In this document: in pieces, positions 9,332 through 18,169 of the stretch | Numbering within the stretch: the stretch's first letter is position 1 | Layout of the letters: the number at the start of each line of letters is the position of its first letter | Assembly (NCBI RefSeq): GCF_013414195.1 | Contig: NZ_JAATTV010000005.1 | Span: 124,001-188,000 of the forward strand | Reading direction: 5' to 3' | DNA from: Psychrobacter sp. BI730 | Lineage (GTDB): Bacteria > Pseudomonadota > Gammaproteobacteria > Pseudomonadales > Moraxellaceae | Length of the DNA: 64,000 nt | Translations under genes and position numbers: made by a program | Notes under the pieces: model-generated | The model's input: only the letters and a program-made list of their open reading frames with translations | What the model was told of the DNA's origin: nothing | The model's database searches: none

Positions 9332-9826
9332 CTACGCTTCAGTACTTTCAGCCTCTTCGTCGGCATCAGGCGTATCAGCTATTTCTAAAAAGTTAAAAAA
9401 CCGCTTAAAACTTACTTTAAATAAAAATGCCACGCCCAGCCAACAAGATAGTCCTAACCATGCAGTATCGGCAAAAATTAATCCACCAACCAATATAATG
9501 GTTGATACGCCAATACTCATGGCAATCATCGACGGTTGATTTAAGCGATAACGATAAACGACCAATGCATCGTAAATAGTAATAGGTATCGTGAGGGCTA
9601 CTAGGGCATATGGCAAATTATAAAATAATTGATAAAGCAACTGGTTATCATGGAAGGCTTTGATACTAGCAATCGTGCCAAAGACCACAAATGCAAAAAT
9701 AGCCGCATAAATGAGATAAATCGCTATTTGGTTGGCACGCTGTGCGCCTTTAATACGGGCAATAGCAAGTGGAGCAAAACCATGCTGTGACTTATGTTGC
9801 GAAGATTGGTCTGAGACAGTGGTCAT
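9332..9826 (-). CDS. Hypothetical four-helix membrane protein
   Basis: I do not recognise this family. The 164-residue protein has four hydrophobic segments at about 33-55, 70-85, 100-120 and 125-142, a Ser/Gln/His-rich N-terminus, and an acidic C-terminal tail (ADTPDADEEAEST). It lies upstream of tusA and xerD on the same strand and downstream of ruvX, so it could belong to either unit. Confidence 0.6.
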   Translation of the reverse strand: MTTVSDQSSQHKSQHGFAPLAIARIKGAQRANQIAIYLIYAAIFAFVVFGTIASIKAFHDNQLLYQLFYNLPYALVALTIPITIYDALVVYRYRLNQPSMIAMSIGVSTIILVGGLIFADTAWLGLSCWLGVAFLFKVSFKRFFNFLEIADTPDADEEAESTEA

Positions 9827-9912
9827 AGTAATCAGTCATTTATCCGTTGAGAAGTACGATGTATCGAAGTGACATTATAGCCGCACACGTGTCTTTTACC
9901 TATTTGGCTGCT

Positions 9913-10488
9913 TTATTCTGCTTTGATCGCATCGATAGCGATACTGCTATTAGGATCAGCAAAATAGGTCGACATCAGAATACAAGCGGAGATATCATCG
10001 ATTGGGTCGCGTTCGTTTTTGATCCAACCATTGTCCCATGCGATTTCTCTTGCTTCGATTGAAGTCAGCCGCTCATCACACAGTGATACGATCACTGGTA
10101 GATGTTGCTCCATCACTCTATGGGCCAGACGACGAGCGAATTTGTGCGCTCGTTTTGAGAGCATAGAGCTAGTGCCATCCATATTAAGCGGTAGACCAAC
10201 CACGACTTGCGCCACGCCCCAAACTTTGATGATACCAATTAGATTGTCCCAATCTGGCTGACCGTTATTCATCGCCAATATGTCAAAGGCACGCGCTGTC
10301 TGCGTAATGGTATTACCGAGCGCCATACCCATCTTTTTGACGCCGTAATCTAGCGCCAAGATAAGATGCGGCTTTACTTCTGGCTCAATAGTTTCAGCAG
10401 TGCTATTGCTATCTTTATCGAGAGTATCAATATCAATGTCATTATCTATAGCGTCTGCGCTATTGGCTGTAACAGTACTATCTACCAT
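9913..10488 (-). CDS. ruvX: Holliday-junction resolvase-like protein RuvX/YqgF
   Basis: RNase H-like nuclease family implicated in pre-16S rRNA 5' processing and once proposed as a Holliday junction resolvase. The core begins ILALDYGVKKMGMALGN (Asp47), continues with VVGLPLNMDGTSS and SLCDERLTSIEA (Asp/Glu of the active site) and ends with DDISACILMSTYF (Asp). It has 191 residues, against 138 in E. coli. Most of the difference is an acidic N-terminal extension of about 40 residues (Asp/Thr/Asn-rich). It follows yqgE by 50 bases, the usual yqgE-ruvX pair. Confidence 0.92.
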   Translation of the reverse strand: MVDSTVTANSADAIDNDIDIDTLDKDSNSTAETIEPEVKPHLILALDYGVKKMGMALGNTITQTARAFDILAMNNGQPDWDNLIGIIKVWGVAQVVVGLPLNMDGTSSMLSKRAHKFARRLAHRVMEQHLPVIVSLCDERLTSIEAREIAWDNGWIKNERDPIDDISACILMSTYFADPNSSIAIDAIKAE

Positions 10489-10538
10489 AGTAATGGGTGT
10501 CCTTTATGTCTTTATCTAAATTCGTACAGCGTATGAGA

Positions 10539-11102
10539 TTACGCATGACCTATGTCACTACTAAGGTAGTCGAAATTGACTCCGATTTTGTCGGCTGCGA
10601 TTTGCCAGCGTTCTTCAAACGGTGTATCAAATAATAAGTTCAGATCAGCAGGGCAGACTAACCAGTCACCATTACTCAGCTCTTGGTCTAGCTGTTTTTT
10701 GCCCCAACTGGCATGTCCGAGGCACAGCTGATAGTGACCGACGCCTTGACCTGCGGCAATACGCTTTAGGATATCTTGGCTAGTCGTGATGCAAACGTTC
10801 TCCGAAATAGCAAAAGAAGACGCCCATTCCGGCTGACCAGTATGCAGCACAAAGCCAACCTCCGGATACATAGGGCCGCCTTCTAATGCCACATCCTCCA
10901 TCACCTGTGGATTGGTCACTTCGATATCTAAATCTTCTAGCAACTTACCTACGCGAGATTGCTCAAGCGGACGATTGACCATCAGACCTAGCGCACCATG
11001 CTTGTCATGACGGCAAATATATATAAGTGCCTGCTCAAACCTTGGGTCTGACAGCTCTGGTGCTGCAATCAAAAAATGATGGGTCAAATTGGTTTTAGAC
11101 AT
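10539..11102 (-). CDS. yqgE: YqgE/AlgH family protein
   Basis: A 187-residue conserved cytosolic protein of unknown biochemical function (AlgH in Pseudomonas aeruginosa). Family motifs are clear: [12 protein letters not shown] near the start, [42 protein letters not shown] and the [17 protein letters not shown] segment. It stands directly upstream of ruvX, the widespread gene pair. The family has also been suggested to be nucleotide- or RNA-related because of that link, but nothing here proves a role. Confidence 0.93.
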   Translation of the reverse strand: MSKTNLTHHFLIAAPELSDPRFEQALIYICRHDKHGALGLMVNRPLEQSRVGKLLEDLDIEVTNPQVMEDVALEGGPMYPEVGFVLHTGQPEWASSFAISENVCITTSQDILKRIAAGQGVGHYQLCLGHASWGKKQLDQELSNGDWLVCPADLNLLFDTPFEERWQIAADKIGVNFDYLSSDIGHA

Positions 11103-11268
11103 AGAAACAAACGCAACCTAATAATAAGGGTGAAAGACCACTATATGGTGATAATCAACAGAAAAGCAAGATTCGCACTAATTGCTACTAACAATCATAC
11201 AGACTCAGCTAACCATGCGTTTTGATGAAAACGAATGATTATTCAACGTTAGATAGGTCAGATAAGCG

Positions 11269-12948
11269 TTATTTAACATCGGATAATAAGCTGCGGGCAT
11301 GATCACGCGTGACATCAGTGATAATAACACCACCAGACATACGCGCTAGCTCGTCTACTTGCGCACTGTTGGTCAGTATGAGTAGCTCGCTTTCGGTCTG
11401 TTCTTGATGGTGCTTTTGTACCAAGATATGTTGATGCGCTTGCGCCGCGACTTGTGCTTGGTGTGTAATAGCCAGTAATTGCTGTGTTTGCCCAAGCGAG
11501 CGTAGCAGTTCGCCAACCACTTGCGCAGTACCGCCACTGATACCGACATCAACCTCATCAAATACCAACATAGGCTTGGCGGCATTGTTATCAGCATTGG
11601 TCGCTTGTAGTACTTGCATCACGAGTGCCATACGTGACAGTTCACCACCTGAAGCAATTTTATGTAGGGGCTGCATTGGCATACCGACATTGGCGCTGAA
11701 TAATAAATCAATATCGTAGCAACCTTGTGCATTGTAATGACTAGGTTCGGCTTTCTTAGTAAAAACAAATTCACAGCGAGCATTGGGTAGCGCAAGCGGT
11801 TGTAGTTGTTTGATGAGTTGCTTACTAATTACCGGGGCAGCTTTTGTGCGCTCTTTATTTAACTGTGTGGCCAGAGCGAGATAGTCTTGCCAAGCCTGAT
11901 CAATTTGCGCTGCCATTGCATCACTACTTGGCTCGTTCTCTAGCTGCTCTAATTGCGCCTCCCAGCCTTTTGCTTCATCAATTAAATCACTGGCGGGCAA
12001 GCTATGCTTACGTGACAAACGATGTCCTAAGCTGATTAGGTTGTCTAATGTTTGCAAGCGTTCAGGATCAGGGAGCTGCTGTTCGGCATAATCTGATAGC
12101 AGGGCAGTTACCTCAGTGATTTGCTGCTGTGCTAGATGCAGCTGCTCAGAGGCTTGTTCAAACGTTTGACTGACGCTTACTTGATTGTCACAGAGTTTGA
12201 TCGCTTGCCCAAGCAAGGTCATGACGTCTGGCTCATCAGTATCATTGTCGAGCAAATGCAGACCATGACTAGCCTCTTGCATTAAGGCTTCAATGTTGGA
12301 GAGCTCTTCGTGTTCAGATTCAACTTCGGCGTAGTCCACAGCCAATAATGGCGCAATATCTGCTAATTGGCTCTGCAACAACTGAATACGATCTTGACGC
12401 TGGGCTTCGCGGCTCGCGATGTCATCTGCGCGACGTTTTAGCTGCTGATAGGCTTGATAGCTACTGGCAGTTTGGATGGCTAGCGGTGTTATCTGGGCCA
12501 TCTCATCAAGCCATTGCACCACAAATTGCGGCTTGAGCAATGCTTGCTGAGCATGTTGGCTATGTATATTGACCAATAAAGTGCCTAAACTCTTTAGCTC
12601 CGCTAAGCTAACCGGTGAACCATTTAGCCATGCTTTTGAGCGGCCAGTATTGCTTAATTGTCGACGAATAAGTACTTCAGGCTCTTCTAGCGGTCGCTCA
12701 TTTTTGGTAAACCACTCAGCGACGATACTGTTATTTTCTACATCGAATTGAGCGTAGATATCCGCATGCGCAGCGCCATGCCTGACCATCGCACTGTCTG
12801 CTCGCTCACCGACACATAGTGATAGTGCATCTAGCAATAACGACTTGCCAGCACCTGTTTCACCAGTGATGACATTAAAACCTTCAGCCACGCTCAGCTC
12901 ATGCTGAGCAATCAACGCAAACTGATGTAAAGTTAACGATACTAGCAT
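11269..12948 (-). CDS. recN: DNA repair protein RecN
   Basis: An SMC-like ATPase recruited to double-strand breaks. The Walker A motif GETGAGKS is at residues 29-36, long Gln/Glu/Leu-rich coiled-coil arms occupy about 155-370, and the C-terminal half carries the ABC signature GGELSRMALVMQ and Walker B VFDEVDVGISGG. The protein has 559 residues, normal for the family. The start is the ATG at 12948, one codon inside a possible TTG, with GAGAGG about 6 bases upstream. I did not find a convincing LexA box. It is a single gene. Confidence 0.96.
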   Translation of the reverse strand: MLVSLTLHQFALIAQHELSVAEGFNVITGETGAGKSLLLDALSLCVGERADSAMVRHGAAHADIYAQFDVENNSIVAEWFTKNERPLEEPEVLIRRQLSNTGRSKAWLNGSPVSLAELKSLGTLLVNIHSQHAQQALLKPQFVVQWLDEMAQITPLAIQTASSYQAYQQLKRRADDIASREAQRQDRIQLLQSQLADIAPLLAVDYAEVESEHEELSNIEALMQEASHGLHLLDNDTDEPDVMTLLGQAIKLCDNQVSVSQTFEQASEQLHLAQQQITEVTALLSDYAEQQLPDPERLQTLDNLISLGHRLSRKHSLPASDLIDEAKGWEAQLEQLENEPSSDAMAAQIDQAWQDYLALATQLNKERTKAAPVISKQLIKQLQPLALPNARCEFVFTKKAEPSHYNAQGCYDIDLLFSANVGMPMQPLHKIASGGELSRMALVMQVLQATNADNNAAKPMLVFDEVDVGISGGTAQVVGELLRSLGQTQQLLAITHQAQVAAQAHQHILVQKHHQEQTESELLILTNSAQVDELARMSGGVIITDVTRDHARSLLSDVK

Positions 12949-12951
12949 CAA

Positions 12952-13713
12952 CGCCTCTCAGGACAGACAATGGACATCATATAAATCTTAGGAAGCCATC
13001 TATAAATAGGGTAAATAAGGAAGTGAAAATATCTATTTAAACTTGCTAATTAGATAAATATTGTAGGCAAATAGTATGGTGTTAAATGTGCGTAAATACA
13101 AACTTTAAGACGAGGTATAACAGAATTTATTATTGGGAGATTACCATAAAACTATTAAAAACTGACAATAAATCATCGACATAATACCTATGATATTAAT
13201 CATTAGGGTCATTGGATATCCAAAGATAAGCATAGTATGAGAAGAAGTATTTTGACTGATAATGATAAAAAGATACCTAAAATGATGGTCTAGCATCCGC
13301 CTAGAAAAATACCAAATGAATATTAAACGAACGGGTAGATACTTGTCATCGAATAGAATTTTCCTCGTCGCTTTAACAAACTTTATAGATATAATGTGGT
13401 AGCATAATCTCACATAATGATAAACTCTTCTTATGAGTTTGATGCGCTATGCAACCTAATAACGAGTCATAATTTTGTAAAATTGTAGGCGTATAGTGGT
13501 GAAAAATATGCCACTCGATCATTATTCAAAAGCGTTTTCATAGAACCTGTGGCTACCTTTAGCGCGCAGATATCTATTATAGAGGGATAAAGTATTTAAA
13601 GCAGGCATGTTTGCTTACTGGTCGCGTATTTGAAGCCCAGTGCAACTCTGTCAGTACTTTAACCCGTTACTTATTTTTTAGTTTTGCCATAATTATTTGA
13701 TAAGGAAGCCACT
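12952..13713. other. Long AT-rich intergenic region, recN to ppnP
   Basis: About 760 bases between two divergent genes. It contains only a weak reading frame on the minus strand (13141-13413, GTG start, hydrophobic, no family resemblance), which I do not call. A small inverted repeat AAACTC/GAGTTT lies at 13422-13440. The promoters of recN and ppnP must lie here but I could not place them confidently. It is much longer than needed for two promoters. Confidence 0.5.
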
Positions 13714-14049
13714 ATGACAGCGGCGCAATTTACTAACGTAACAGTTAATGCCCAAGCGACAGTATCTTATGATGGTCGCTGCTCAAGCCATACCATTATG
13801 TTTGAGGATGGTCGTCATAAAACGCTAGGCGTTATCTTACCTTGTGACAACTTGGTTGAGCATTATCATTTTAGCACCAACACTTCTGAGCGTATCGAAA
13901 TCACCAGTGGTGAGTGTGAAGTGAAGATCAATGGTGACGATGAATTCAGCTACTACCGTGCAGGTCAATCATTTGTCGTTGAAGGCAATAGCGGTTTTAA
14001 CCTACGTACTGAAGAGATTGTTCAATATGTCTGTCATCTAGAAGGCTGA
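13714..14049 (+). CDS. ppnP: Pyrimidine/purine nucleoside phosphorylase PpnP
   Basis: A small cupin-fold enzyme (formerly YaiE, DUF1255) that phosphorolyses a broad set of nucleosides. It has 111 residues, slightly longer than the E. coli protein (94). Family motifs include FEDGRHKTLGVILPC, ERIEITSGECEVKIN, YRAGQSFVVEGNSGFNLR and the ending VQYVCHLEG. AAGGAAG lies about 7 bases before the ATG. It is a single gene, followed by a strong hairpin terminator at 14118-14157. Confidence 0.93.
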   Translation: MTAAQFTNVTVNAQATVSYDGRCSSHTIMFEDGRHKTLGVILPCDNLVEHYHFSTNTSERIEITSGECEVKINGDDEFSYYRAGQSFVVEGNSGFNLRTEEIVQYVCHLEG

Positions 14050-14117
14050 TATTATTAATAGGGCGCTTGAGCTTTATTATTCTAGCGCCTGTTCTATCAC
14101 ACATTAGTATTTCGAGA

Positions 14118-14157
14118 AAATAAACAATATCGGATTGGTATTGTTTATTTCTTTTTT
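14118..14157 (+). terminator. Terminator after ppnP
   Basis: AAATAAACAATA (14118-14129) pairs perfectly with TATTGTTTATTT (14139-14150) around a 9-base loop, followed by CTTTTTT. The stem is AT-rich but long; it separates ppnP from rlmB. Confidence 0.75.
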
Positions 14158-14272
14158 GACGTTTGGTTTACTGTTCTCTCATCATCAATGGGTCATGACA
14201 CGTAAAATCTACGTTATCTTCTTTTATCCCGTCGCCTAGTGCGATATCCACTTTATATTTAGTAGGCCTATT

Positions 14273-15043
14273 ATGGCAAAACCCATTTATTTTTACGGCA
14301 TTCATGCCATTGATGCGTTACTTGAACATCGTCCTCTTGATGGTCTTAGTTTGTTTGTGCAGCAAGGGCGTGAGAGTGACAGTCATGTACAAGCTATCAT
14401 GGCCGAAGCGGAAGCAAACGGTATTAGTATTCAACCGACCCAAAAAGACAAGCTAACGCAGTTGTGTGGTAGTCCGCAGCATCAAGGCGTGGTACTCAAT
14501 GCTCGTCCGTTAGGTTTTGCTGATGAAGGTTTGCTTGATACTATTATTGGCCGTGAACAGTGCCTATTATTGGTACTGGATCAAATTACTGATGCACATA
14601 ACTTTGGCGCTTGCCTACGTACCGCAGTGGCTATGGGTGTAGATGCAGTGGTTTGTCCAAAACACCATGCAGCGAGCTTAACGCCAACAGTTGCTAAAGT
14701 ATCAGTTGGCGCAGCAGAGATGATGCCGATCGTCAGCGTTACGAACTTAGCACGCACGTTGTCGCAAATCAAAAATGCAGGCGTTTTCGTATTTGGTACG
14801 GCACTTAGTGAAGAGGCTAAGCCAATACATGCCGCTGACCTAACTGGCAAGACCGCTATTATTATGGGTTCAGAAGGAGAGGGTATGCGTCGCCTGACAA
14901 TGGAAAGCTGTGATGAGTTAGTTTATATTCCAATGTCAGGAAACGAGCATGGTAATCTACAGAGCCTAAACGTGAGTGTTGCTACTGGCATGGCATTGTA
15001 CGAGGTTAATCGCCAGCGAACTTTAGCTGCTGGGCAAGCGTAA
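14273..15043 (+). CDS. rlmB: 23S rRNA (guanosine-2251-2'-O)-methyltransferase RlmB
   Basis: A SPOUT-family enzyme that methylates the ribose of G2251 in the ribosomal P-loop of 23S rRNA. The N-terminal substrate-binding domain begins YFYGIHAIDALLE; the knotted catalytic domain shows LVLDQITDAHNFGACLRTA (motif 1), IIMGSEGEGMRRL (motif 2) and PMSGNEHGNLQSLNVSVATGMALYE (motif 3). It has 256 residues, normal length. The last 38 bases overlap the 3' end of coaE on the other strand. Confidence 0.96.
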   Translation: MAKPIYFYGIHAIDALLEHRPLDGLSLFVQQGRESDSHVQAIMAEAEANGISIQPTQKDKLTQLCGSPQHQGVVLNARPLGFADEGLLDTIIGREQCLLLVLDQITDAHNFGACLRTAVAMGVDAVVCPKHHAASLTPTVAKVSVGAAEMMPIVSVTNLARTLSQIKNAGVFVFGTALSEEAKPIHAADLTGKTAIIMGSEGEGMRRLTMESCDELVYIPMSGNEHGNLQSLNVSVATGMALYEVNRQRTLAAGQA

Positions 15044-15692
15044 GATACTCTTGGTGCAAGGGTTCTAACTGTAGATATAGAGAGGCAAGGTCGCTCTCAT
15101 TGAGTATGACATTGTCTGCATGACGATTACGCTCTTCACGGCTCAGCTGATTGGTCATAATGGCCTTAATTTTTTGTATGCTTTGATCATCACGCTGACT
15201 GGCACGTGCAAGCTGCGTGTCTTCGGTCGCATCCATGACTAAAATACGTTGACATAAATTGGCCAGTCCTGCCTCTGCCGCCTCTATAAGTAGAGGCGCA
15301 GACAAGATTATATACGGTGAAGTACTAGCATCTAGCTGTGCTTTTGCTGTCTCACGTATTGCTGGATGAGTGATAGCCTCAAGCTCAATCAGCGCTTCAG
15401 GATTTGCGAATACGTGTGTACGTACAGCAGCCCTATCCATAACACCATCATCCGTCAGTATCCAATCACCAAATTTTTTCTGGATTTTCTGCAGAGTGGC
15501 GCTACCTTTAGCGACAGTCTCATGGGCGATTACGTCTGCATCAATAATATTGATGCCTTGCTCAGCAAACCAAGCACTAGCGGCAGATTTACCGCTACCG
15601 ATACCACCCGTCAAACCAACTACGAGCTTCTTGCTTTTTGTTTGCATGGTTTGTGGCTGGTGTGAATAAGAGTGCGATGTATTTTTTGACAT
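15006..15692 (-). CDS. coaE: Dephospho-CoA kinase
   Basis: Last step of coenzyme A synthesis: phosphorylation of the 3'-hydroxyl of dephospho-CoA by ATP. The P-loop is GGIGSGKS at residues 29-36, followed by the family marker INIIDADVIAHE, DRAAVRTHVFANPEAL and the lid motif. It has 228 residues; an internal start at Met16 (15647) would give a length closer to E. coli CoaE (206), and no ribosome site settles it. It comes after pilD on the same strand, the Pseudomonas-type pilB-pilC-pilD-coaE order, and overlaps rlmB tail to tail by 38 bases. Confidence 0.95.
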   Translation of the reverse strand: MSKNTSHSYSHQPQTMQTKSKKLVVGLTGGIGSGKSAASAWFAEQGINIIDADVIAHETVAKGSATLQKIQKKFGDWILTDDGVMDRAAVRTHVFANPEALIELEAITHPAIRETAKAQLDASTSPYIILSAPLLIEAAEAGLANLCQRILVMDATEDTQLARASQRDDQSIQKIKAIMTNQLSREERNRHADNVILNESDLASLYLQLEPLHQEYLTLAQQLKFAGD

Positions 15693-15818
15693 AATAATGG
15701 CTTATCTGAAAGATAGAACAATGAATGCAGCTATAAACTCACAATTGGCCTTTTAAGGCTTCGTTCATGAGTCACTGCCGAAAATTTACGACAATAATCT
15801 AGTGTATGTTATCAATTC

Positions 15819-16718
15819 TTAGACATACATACCGAGATACCAACTGACGATATTTGAGCCGTATAATAAGGCAACAATACCTGCAATAGCAATGTAAGGC
15901 CCGAAAGCAAAAGGACGGCTTTCACCTTGTTTTTTCATCAAGATCAGCCCAACGATAGAGCCAAGTAAAGACGATAGTAGGATGATTAAGGGTAACATCA
16001 TAGGTCCGAGCCAAGCACCTAATACTGCTAGTAGTTTAAAATCCCCTTGACCCATTCCATGTTTCTTAGTGATTAAATAGAATACCTTGACTACTATCCA
16101 TAGCGATAAAAACCCAAGTAGTAATCCCCATATTGATTGTGTTGGTGAGACGAACCAGCTTTGTGAATTCACCGCTAATCCTAAGCCTGCCAAAGGAAAG
16201 GTTAGACGATCAGGTAGTAGCTGTGTGTCAAAGTCGATACCTGTTAGAGCAACCAGTGTCCATACTAAAACCAATGCGGACAAACCTGTAGCATTTACCC
16301 CAAACTTATATATTACTAATACGGATAAGAGGGCAGTTACTAGCTCAACGAGAGGATAACGTAGACCGATAGCGGCTTTGCAATTTGAACAGCGTCCGCG
16401 TAGTAATAGCCAACTTACTAAAGGAATATTTTCATACCACTTAATTTTATGGGCGCAATGAGGGCAGCGTGAAGCTGGACGACTTAAAGTAATCAATTGG
16501 TCAGTAGCTACCATATTTGCTATGGGTAGCGTATGCTCGCGTGGCATATCTGCCTGTTCAGACATAAACTGGCTACACTCTTGTCTCCAACCATACACCA
16601 TCATCAGCGGTATGCGATGAATCACAACATTTAAAAAACTGCCAACGCAAAGACCTAATAGACCAAATACGAATAAAGCTAGGGTACTGTTCTCTTGTAG
16701 TAACTGTATAAATTGCAT
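15819..16718 (-). CDS. pilD: Prepilin peptidase / N-methyltransferase PilD
   Basis: An inner-membrane aspartic protease that cleaves the leader of type IV prepilins and type II secretion pseudopilins, then N-methylates the new first residue. The cytoplasmic zinc loop has two CxxC pairs (Cys85/88 in CPHC, Cys110/113 in CSNC) and the catalytic aspartates are Asp162 (TGIDFDTQLLPD) and Asp226 (GQGDFKLL). About eight transmembrane segments. It has 299 residues from the ATG at 16718; a TTG one codon earlier is also possible. It starts 7 bases after the pilC stop. Confidence 0.95.
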   Translation of the reverse strand: MQFIQLLQENSTLALFVFGLLGLCVGSFLNVVIHRIPLMMVYGWRQECSQFMSEQADMPREHTLPIANMVATDQLITLSRPASRCPHCAHKIKWYENIPLVSWLLLRGRCSNCKAAIGLRYPLVELVTALLSVLVIYKFGVNATGLSALVLVWTLVALTGIDFDTQLLPDRLTFPLAGLGLAVNSQSWFVSPTQSIWGLLLGFLSLWIVVKVFYLITKKHGMGQGDFKLLAVLGAWLGPMMLPLIILLSSLLGSIVGLILMKKQGESRPFAFGPYIAIAGIVALLYGSNIVSWYLGMYV

Positions 16719-16725
16719 CAAATAA

Positions 16726-17949
16726 TTATCCTACTACTGAGCCCATCTGGAAGATTGGTAAGTACATTGCGATGACTAGACCACCAACTAATACACCTAA
16801 TACTGCCATAATTAACGGTTCCATTAAGCTCGTCAAACCATCAACCGCATTATCAACTTCGTTTTCGTAGTAGACAGCAACTTTATCTAGCATTTCTTCT
16901 AAACTACCAGACTCTTCGCCAATACCAACCATTTGAATGACTAAACTGGGAAACAAGTTGGTCGAGCGTATAGAGAACTGTAATTGCTGACCAGTGGATA
17001 CGTCATTTTTGATTTGCTGAGTAGCATTGTAAAAGACGACGTTGTTGGTCGCACCAGCAGTAGAGTCTAAGGCATCGATAAGCGGCACACCAGCGGCAAA
17101 AGTTGTAGATAGTGTACGAGAAAAGCGTGCAATAATCGCTTGATAGGCGATATTGCCAAATATCGGAGCTTTTAAGACAGCACGGTCTAAAAAGTCACGA
17201 AATTTCTTAGATCTTTTTTTAGCTTCTGAAAAGCCGATGATTGTACCGCCGATAGCAATGATAAGGATAAACCACCATGCCTGCATCCATTCGGACATGC
17301 CAACAACCATTTGCGTAAACGCTGGTAGCTCTGCGCCAAATGATTCAAATAGATCAGAGAATACTGGTACTACTTTTATCAATAGAATCATAGTAACAAT
17401 GATAGCAACTACGATAACAGCAATAGGATACTTCATCGCCTTTTTGATTTTTGCTTTGAGAAGCTCGCTTTTTTCTTTGTAAGTAGCGACTCGTTCAAGC
17501 ATCGTCTCAAGTGCACCTGATTGTTCGCCTGATTCAACAAGTGAGCAGAATAAATCATCAAAGTAACGAGGATGTTTGCGCAATGCAGAAGCAAAAGTAC
17601 CACCTGCTTCAATATCTGCTTTGATTTGCAATACTAAGTCTTTCATACTCGGATTATCGAGGGAGTCGGCGACAATTTCAAAAGACTGAGTTAACGGTAC
17701 ACCTGCTTTCATCATTGTTGCCAACTGCCGAGCAAAAATAGCAATATCAATGGCTTTAATGGCTTTTTTGAAAGTATAAAGTGGCTTTGGTTTTTTCTTA
17801 ATCCCTTTAACCGTGATACCTTGTTTACGTAGGGTTGCTTTCGCTAGCTCTAAGTTGCGACTGGTGGTTTCGCCCTTAACTTTCTGCCCGCGTCGGTTCA
17901 CACCGTCGTAAACGAAATCTAATAACATATCGGTCTTAGCTTTTGCCAT
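16726..17949 (-). CDS. pilC: Type IV pilus inner-membrane platform protein PilC
   Basis: The GspF-type platform that couples the PilB and PilT motors to the growing pilus. There are two repeated GspF domains, about residues 60-185 and 265-390, each followed by hydrophobic helices (IAVIVVAIIVTMILLIKVVPVF and PLIMAVLGVLVGGLVIAMYLPIF). The motif GVPLTQSFEIV and its copy GVPLIDALDS mark the two halves. The start is the ATG at 17949 (MAKAKTDML), with GAGGGTAG just upstream, rather than a TTG 24 bases earlier, giving 407 residues. It lies between pilB and pilD. Confidence 0.95.
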   Translation of the reverse strand: MAKAKTDMLLDFVYDGVNRRGQKVKGETTSRNLELAKATLRKQGITVKGIKKKPKPLYTFKKAIKAIDIAIFARQLATMMKAGVPLTQSFEIVADSLDNPSMKDLVLQIKADIEAGGTFASALRKHPRYFDDLFCSLVESGEQSGALETMLERVATYKEKSELLKAKIKKAMKYPIAVIVVAIIVTMILLIKVVPVFSDLFESFGAELPAFTQMVVGMSEWMQAWWFILIIAIGGTIIGFSEAKKRSKKFRDFLDRAVLKAPIFGNIAYQAIIARFSRTLSTTFAAGVPLIDALDSTAGATNNVVFYNATQQIKNDVSTGQQLQFSIRSTNLFPSLVIQMVGIGEESGSLEEMLDKVAVYYENEVDNAVDGLTSLMEPLIMAVLGVLVGGLVIAMYLPIFQMGSVVG

Positions 17950-18169
17950 AGTACTACCCTCAAAATGGTCCAATATATATTGTAAATTTACAATAGAATA
18001 CCAGACTTAGGATACCAGTCAGGCATACTTTATTTTAGCGTAAAAAACCAGTGGCTATCTGTTTTATTTTTAAAGATATACGATAAGGAACGTTGCTAGT
18101 TTATCACTCTTATAATAACTAAAAGTCAATATGCTAAGACATAAATTACGTGTTCTATGATTTTACTTA

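Noticed and set aside
13141..13413. A 90-residue hydrophobic reading frame on the minus strand
   Set aside because: GTG start, no supported ribosome site, no family resemblance, and the composition matches the surrounding AT-rich intergenic DNA.
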